37,503 bases of DNA, from positions 190 to 37,692 of the forward strand of contig PLSY01000295.1 of the NCBI GenBank assembly GCA_003164275.1, given 5' to 3'. The notes under the pieces were generated by a model that had not been told where the DNA came from, ran no database searches, and saw only the letters and a list, made by a program, of their open reading frames with translations. The translations under genes were made by a program, and so were the position numbers. The first letter of the stretch is position 1; every line of letters starts with the position of its first letter. This DNA is from Acidimicrobiaceae bacterium. Lineage in GTDB: Bacteria; Actinomycetota; Acidimicrobiia; Acidimicrobiales; RAAP-2. Below are positions 33,578 through 37,503 of this stretch, in pieces.

Positions 33578-34873
33578 ATGCGTCGAATTCTGTCCGTGGC
33601 TACGGCCTTGGGTGTGCTAGCTGCGTCGTGCGGGATCGTCTCTGTCGTTGAAGCCGGCACCGCCAGCGCAGCGACGAGCACAACACCGATCGTTATCGGT
33701 GGCGATGGCGACGTGGCCGTGTCGCCCGGACTTGCTCAGGGGTTCGAGGCCGGGATCTACAGGTTCAACAAGGCCGGGGGCTTGAGCGGCCGAAAAATCA
33801 AATTCGTCGGATTCCTCGATGATGGATTCAGTCCCACGACGAACGAGACCAACGCACAGCAGCTGGTCCAGAACGACCATGTATTGGCAGTGGCACCCTT
33901 TTTCAGCGAAGTCGCTGGCGGTTCCACCGCCACCTTCCTAGCCAACGCCAAAGTTCCGTTTATCGGTTGGTCAACCGATGGGGCCTTTGAAGCTGAGCCC
34001 AAATGGGGCTTCGGAATCAACGGGAACCAAGGCAATCCGTCGGTACAGGGTCTCGCCGGGATGAACCAGCTACTCAAAGCCACCAGCAACACCAAGACGC
34101 CAAGCAAGGTCAAGCTGGCATTCATCGGAGTGGATGTCCCCGGTGGTTCTATCTCCAACGCCTCGCTGGCCGGTGTAGCCAAATATACGGGCATGAAGGT
34201 CGTATACCAAGAGGCCACAGTGCCGGCGCTCGGGAACACCAACTACGCACCATACGCCCAAGCGATCATTTCCTCGGGAGCAAATGCGGTCTATGAGGTC
34301 CTTGCTTCACCACAGGCCATCGGCTTGGCTGCAGCTCTCAAGACGGCACAGTTCAAGGGCACCATTGTCAATGGAGTGACCTACTACCCGGGAGAGCTTG
34401 CAAGTCAGCCTAACGAGGCCTCCGCGCTCAACGGCGTCTACGTCGAGGACGAGTTTCCAGCCGGAGAGAACGACACCCCGGCCGTAACGCAGGAGGAGAA
34501 AGACCTGCAGTCAATCGGACAGCCGCCTTACCTCTCAGCCGGCGTGAGTATCGGTTATTGGTCGGCCATAGTCTTGGAGTCCATGCTGAAGGCCACGCTC
34601 AAGGCTGAGGGGAATGACCCAAACAAGGTGACGAGCGTGACGTTGCAACAAACGGTGACCGGCCCAAAGGGCTATTCCTACATTGATCCGATAGCGGGGG
34701 GCATCGGCAATGAATACTTTCCGGTCGCCGAGACCATCCCCACGGGCTGTGGCACCCTGGTCAAGACAGTGGGAACCAACTTCAAGCAGATCACACCGTT
34801 CCAGTGCGATGGTGCAGTGAATGTGAAATACGGCAAAATAGTGAACCAGAAGACGGGCAAACTTGAAGGCTGA
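33578..34873 (+). CDS. Branched-chain-type ABC transporter substrate-binding protein, copy 1
   Basis: Periplasmic-binding-protein-like (Peripla_BP_6) protein of 431 residues, exported and expected to capture a small organic ligand. The signal peptide MRRILSVATALGVLAASCG is clear. The Cys at 18 sits in a weak lipobox-like AASC, so lipid anchoring is possible but a normal cleavage after TASA is also plausible. The mature part begins TPIVIGGDGD, contains GFEAGIYRFNKAGGL and ends with two Cys (GCGTLVKTVG, PFQCDG) likely to form a disulfide. The second of two adjacent ATGs is used because it aligns with copy 2. No permease or ATPase genes are nearby, so the ligand and transporter are unknown. Confidence 0.9.
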   Translation: MRRILSVATALGVLAASCGIVSVVEAGTASAATSTTPIVIGGDGDVAVSPGLAQGFEAGIYRFNKAGGLSGRKIKFVGFLDDGFSPTTNETNAQQLVQNDHVLAVAPFFSEVAGGSTATFLANAKVPFIGWSTDGAFEAEPKWGFGINGNQGNPSVQGLAGMNQLLKATSNTKTPSKVKLAFIGVDVPGGSISNASLAGVAKYTGMKVVYQEATVPALGNTNYAPYAQAIISSGANAVYEVLASPQAIGLAAALKTAQFKGTIVNGVTYYPGELASQPNEASALNGVYVEDEFPAGENDTPAVTQEEKDLQSIGQPPYLSAGVSIGYWSAIVLESMLKATLKAEGNDPNKVTSVTLQQTVTGPKGYSYIDPIAGGIGNEYFPVAETIPTGCGTLVKTVGTNFKQITPFQCDGAVNVKYGKIVNQKTGKLEG

Positions 34874-34886
34874 AGAGACACTTCAT

Positions 34887-34921
34887 TCGATTCGGCTGAG
34901 CTTGCGTTTATTCCGAATCGA
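34887..34921 (+). terminator. Hairpin after first binding-protein gene
   Basis: Nine-base arms TCGATTCGG (34887-34895) and CCGAATCGA (34913-34921) pair perfectly around a 17-base loop, 13 bases past the stop. Confidence 0.5.
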
Positions 34922-35231
34922 CGAATTCTTAGGGACTTCTGAAGAGCGCAAGGCCCGGCCCGTCCGTGCTCGGTTACTTCTCGAAACAGTCCACTCTCGA
35001 GTTGGCCGGAAATAAAGAGACCGTAAGCGCGCGAGCAACGTACCCTACGAGCCGCAGTACCTAGAACAAATGGGAGATGTCCCAGGTGCTGCCTTGGAAC
35101 TCGACCTGGTCACCGAACCGATTATCGAGGTGAAGGGCTGTGTCTATTCCATCATGCCTTCAGGACGAGCTGGCTCTAGCAGCGCGTGATCGGACTTCTT
35201 CCCGCTGATTGGATGGCGATCACAAATCCGA

Positions 35232-35259
35232 CTATAGGAATCAGTTTTTGTCTATAGGA
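35232..35259 (+). promoter_or_regulatory. Direct repeat CTATAGGA, period 20, before second promoter
   Basis: Copies at 35232-35239 and 35252-35259 start exactly 20 bases apart, about two helical turns. The second ends one base before the -35 at 35261, a position typical of activator sites. The first promoter has CTATACC in the position of the second copy. Confidence 0.4.
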
Positions 35260-35260
35260 C

Positions 35261-35289
35261 TGGACATTCTCATAAATCGAGCCTATTGT
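35261..35289 (+). promoter_or_regulatory. Promoter of second solute-binding protein
   Basis: TGGACA (35261-35266) and TATTGT (35284-35289) are 17 bases apart. AATCCGAC lies 36 bases upstream of the -35, exactly as in the first copy, which supports both assignments. The leader is again about 160 nt. Confidence 0.5.
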
Positions 35290-35367
35290 TATGGCAGCCA
35301 GCAGTTTGTTCCCGCTTTATACAAAAAAATCGCACTATCACTCGTGGAATTGAGTCATAGGGCGAGT

Positions 35368-35450
35368 GGGGGAGTGTGGGATCACACCGTCGCTATCGGC
35401 TGGGCGATAACCAGCAACGAGACGACCGTCTCGTTGCTGAAGGGGGAAGA
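35368..35450 (+). ncRNA. Structured 5' leader of second binding protein (candidate cis-regulatory RNA)
   Basis: GGGGGAGTG (35368), a stem TATCG/CGATA (35394-35398 with 35405-35409), then a 28-bp element with 13-base arms (35412-35424 and 35427-35439) around AC, then AAGGGGGAAG. The centre CGAGACGACCGTCTCG is identical in both copies, while flanking arm bases change in compensating pairs (CC with GG in copy 1, AA with TT in copy 2). Confidence 0.5.
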
Positions 35451-35452
35451 AC

Positions 35453-36745
35453 ATGCGTCGAATTCTGTCCGCGGTTACGGCGGTGGCGGTGCTTACTGCG
35501 TCATGTGGCATCGCTCTCGCTGAAGCTGGGCCAGCCTCTGCCAGTGCCAGCTCGTCGCCGATCGTGATTGGTGGCGATGGCGACCTGACCGTCTCAGCCG
35601 GCGTGGCCCAAGGCTTCGAGGCGGGCATCTATCGGTTCAACAAGGCGGGGGGCCTCGACGGGCGCAAGATCAAATTCATTGGCTTCTTAGACGATGGCTT
35701 TAGCCCTACGACGAACCTTTCGAACGCTCAGCAGCTTGTCCAAAATGACCATGTCTTAGCCGTCGCTCCTTTTCTAAGTGAGGTAGCGAGCGGATCCACC
35801 TCGACCTATTTGGCGGGTGCCAAAACGCCCTTCATCGGCTGGTCGGTAAACGGCGCCTTCGAGACTGAACCGAAATGGGGCTTTGGAATAAATGGCAATC
35901 AAGGCAATCCAACTGTACAAGGTCTAGCCGGCATGAAGCAGTTGTTGGTGGCTACGGGGAACACGACGACTCCAAGCAAAGTCAAGATGGCTCTGATCGA
36001 CGTAAATGTCCCTGGTGCGGCCATATCCACCATCGCTTTGGGCGGCGTGGCTAAGCACACAGGAATGAAGGTTGTCTACGAAGAGTCTCCGGTGCCAGCG
36101 CTCGGAGCGACCAGTTACGCCTCCTATGTTCAGGCCATCATGTCCTCGGGGGCTAACGCTGTTTACGAAGTGCTTGCCTCTGCGGAAGCCATCGGATTGG
36201 CTGCAGCGCTAAAACAGGCTGGGTTTAAGGGCGCAATTGTCAACGGAGTCACTTACTATCCGGGTCAACTTGCAAGCCAACCCAACGAGGCATCGGCTCT
36301 GAATGGCGTCTACGTCGAGGACGAATTCCCCGCCAATCAGAACGACACACCGGCAGTGACCCAGGAAGAGAAAGATCTACAGTCCGTGGGACAACCGCCC
36401 TACCTCACTTCTGGGGTGACGATTGGCTACTGGTCGGCAATCGTTCTTGAGTCAATGTTGAAAGCCACTCTGATTGCCCAAGGAAACAATCCCGACAAGG
36501 TTACGGGCCCGACCCTTCAACAAACAGTGGCGGGATCGAAGCCATTTGCCTACATCGACCCGATCGCGGGAGGTATCGGTGACGAGTACTTCCCAGCTGC
36601 TGAGACCATTCCGACCGGTTGCGGCACTCTCGTTAAGACGGTCGGCGATAGTTTCAAGCAAATCACGCCGTACCAATGCGAAGGTGCCATCAATGTTAAG
36701 TACGGCAAGGTGGTTAATCAGAAGACGGGCAAGCTCGAGAGTTGA
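35453..36745 (+). CDS. Branched-chain-type ABC transporter substrate-binding protein, copy 2
   Basis: Paralogue of the gene at 33578, 430 residues, very similar along the whole length with identical stretches such as QGFEAGIYRFNKAGG and KWGFGINGNQGNP. The signal peptide is MRRILSAVTAVAVLTASCG with the same Cys, and the two C-terminal Cys are kept. Differences cluster in surface-like segments and at a few pocket-like positions, so ligand range may differ. Synonymous differences are many, so the duplication is not recent. It has its own promoter and leader. ATG 35453 follows AAGGGGGAAG. The next 750 bases hold no transporter genes. Confidence 0.9.
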   Translation: MRRILSAVTAVAVLTASCGIALAEAGPASASASSSPIVIGGDGDLTVSAGVAQGFEAGIYRFNKAGGLDGRKIKFIGFLDDGFSPTTNLSNAQQLVQNDHVLAVAPFLSEVASGSTSTYLAGAKTPFIGWSVNGAFETEPKWGFGINGNQGNPTVQGLAGMKQLLVATGNTTTPSKVKMALIDVNVPGAAISTIALGGVAKHTGMKVVYEESPVPALGATSYASYVQAIMSSGANAVYEVLASAEAIGLAAALKQAGFKGAIVNGVTYYPGQLASQPNEASALNGVYVEDEFPANQNDTPAVTQEEKDLQSVGQPPYLTSGVTIGYWSAIVLESMLKATLIAQGNNPDKVTGPTLQQTVAGSKPFAYIDPIAGGIGDEYFPAAETIPTGCGTLVKTVGDSFKQITPYQCEGAINVKYGKVVNQKTGKLES

Positions 36746-37288
36746 AAAGCTCGATTGCCTCCCACTGTGACGCTGCGATCTCTGATCGAGTCATTCCGAT
36801 TGGCCCTTCCAACGATTCTTAGCGATGAATGCGTACCCCCACAGGTCCCCCCCCCCGTGGGGATACGCACTCATCGCTAATGAGTAGTGCGGACACAGGA
36901 GCAGATGGGGCCGCAACCGAGGGGCCGCCACCGCTGCGCTCTCACTCGTCAGAGATGGGGGTTCGAGACTGTGGGTGGAGTCCATCAAGTTGGCCATCAT
37001 GCTCGGCGGCGTGGCATCGCGGCGGGTTACCCAGAAGGCTGGGTACTCTCTCGTCGGCGAGTCATCGGGTTACCGGCCTCGCCTCAAATCCAAGCGAACC
37101 TACGAGGTTAAGTAGTGAATTCTCCGCAAGCTAGAAGCTGCAAGGGGAGACTCGTGACCGGGCGGTAGGAGATGCCCACGAAGTGTCGCGTCGAACGGCG
37201 ACAGGCGCTCCGGCCTGCGACCAGCACTGCGACTGTGACGCTGAATTGAGTCGCCGCATCACAAATCCGGAATACCTACGAGGCTTCG
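36746..37288. other. Gene-poor region with degenerate frames
   Basis: After the second binding protein this stretch holds a long inverted repeat and several short frames without similarity. One plus-strand frame reads VESIKLAIMLGGVASRR and ends TYEVK at a stop near 37113 but has no proper start. CAAATCC followed by CCTACGAGG occurs at 37085-37107 and again at 37262-37283, translating in both places through TYE. This may be decayed coding sequence. Confidence 0.35.
36819..36880. repeat. Long inverted repeat with C10 loop
   Basis: Arms of 24 bases (36819-36842 and 36857-36880), starting TTAGCGATGA and ending TCATCGCTAA, pair at 22 positions. The 14-base loop ends in ten consecutive C. It begins 74 bases after the second binding-protein stop. 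It could be a terminator, although no T-run follows, or a mobile or repetitive element. Confidence 0.75.
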
Positions 37289-37503
37289 TTGGCACCGCAC
37301 TCGCTGGACCAACAGCTGCCAATCGTCAAGCAGTTCGCGACAGGAACCTGGCTGCCAGATTCTCAGGTTTATCCACTTCGACTCGGAAGACTGCTCGGTG
37401 CGACCGACGGAGAGATCATCGGCGGCCGTTGGCGCGGTGATCCCGTCCATCTCCGTGCCAACGATTCGGAGTCAAAGTGGCTTTACGCGATGAGGCGTGG
37501 GTG
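37289..37503 (+). CDS. Possible partial CDS running off the window end
   Basis: From TTG 37289 the frame stays open for 71 codons to the window edge. GAGG lies five bases upstream. The translation contains QLPIVKQF, TWLPDSQVYPLRLG and LLGATDGEIIGGRWRGDP, which looks protein-like, with codon use fairly rich in G or C at third positions. I do not recognise a family. A stop lies 13 codons upstream of the TTG in the same frame. Confidence 0.3.
   Translation, partial: MAPHSLDQQLPIVKQFATGTWLPDSQVYPLRLGRLLGATDGEIIGGRWRGDPVHLRANDSESKWLYAMRRG

Larger units (their letters stand above)
34874..35260. other. Region between the two binding-protein genes
   Basis: No convincing gene. A hairpin at 34887-34921 follows the first gene. 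A 39-codon frame (ATG 35070 to stop 35189) continues an open frame from about 35016 with fairly coding-like codons, but has no start site and no recognised similarity, so it may be a gene remnant. The direct repeats CTATAGGA at 35232-35239 and 35252-35259 precede the next promoter. Confidence 0.4.

Overview
The window looks like a piece of an actinobacterial chromosome. The evidence is moderately high G+C, many GTG and TTG starts, ATGA/GTGA gene overlaps, a luciferase-like oxidoreductase of the F420-dependent type, two bacterial class I P450s, a dense set of acyl-CoA enzymes, and at least two probable leaderless promoters. An Acidimicrobiia-like host is my best guess, but nothing here fixes the taxon. 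I see no rRNA, tRNA, CRISPR array or complete insertion sequence.

Layout. 1-3718: a P450 (minus), an F420-type luciferase-like oxidoreductase (plus) and an SMP-30/gluconolactonase-like protein (minus). 3903-9836 (plus): an amidohydrolase, then two enoyl-CoA hydratase/isomerase-fold proteins, an SDR and an AMP-forming acyl-CoA ligase. 9837-11962 (minus): two adjacent acyl-CoA dehydrogenase subunits. 12055-14178 (plus): an ADP-forming-type acyl-CoA synthetase. 14361-27460 (plus): an eleven-gene operon with an amidohydrolase of the D-aminoacylase type, an alpha/beta-fold protein, a luciferase-like monooxygenase, a second P450, two more amidohydrolases, an HSL-type esterase, an MFS exporter, a MaoC-fold hydratase, an HMG-CoA-synthase-like/OB-fold fusion and a thiolase. 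27515-32191 (minus): a nitroreductase-fold protein, an IclR regulator, a double-domain family III CoA-transferase and a SnoaL-like protein. 32325-33071 (plus): another SDR. 33578-36745: two paralogous branched-chain-type solute-binding proteins with no permease or ATPase nearby. 36746-37503: a long inverted repeat, short degenerate reading frames and a possible truncated gene.

Taken together, the genes describe uptake (binding proteins), oxidation (two P450s, two luciferase-like enzymes), hydrolysis (four metal-dependent amidohydrolase-fold proteins, an esterase, a lactonase-like protein), CoA activation by three chemistries (AMP-forming ligase, ADP-forming-type synthetase, CoA-transferase) and beta-oxidation-like shortening (dehydrogenases, hydratases, SDRs, thiolase). 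This fits catabolism of a hydrophobic, probably cyclic, ester- or lactone-forming compound. The substrate cannot be read from the sequence.

Two regulatory patterns stand out. First, a 17-bp motif (TWGTCGAATNNTANTTC) occurs in six promoter regions, including that of the IclR gene, and suggests one regulon covering most of the catabolic genes. Second, the two binding-protein genes have separate promoters that align without gaps and similar, roughly 160-nt leaders. Each leader ends in a hairpin whose arms differ between the copies by compensating changes, a good candidate for an undescribed cis-regulatory element.
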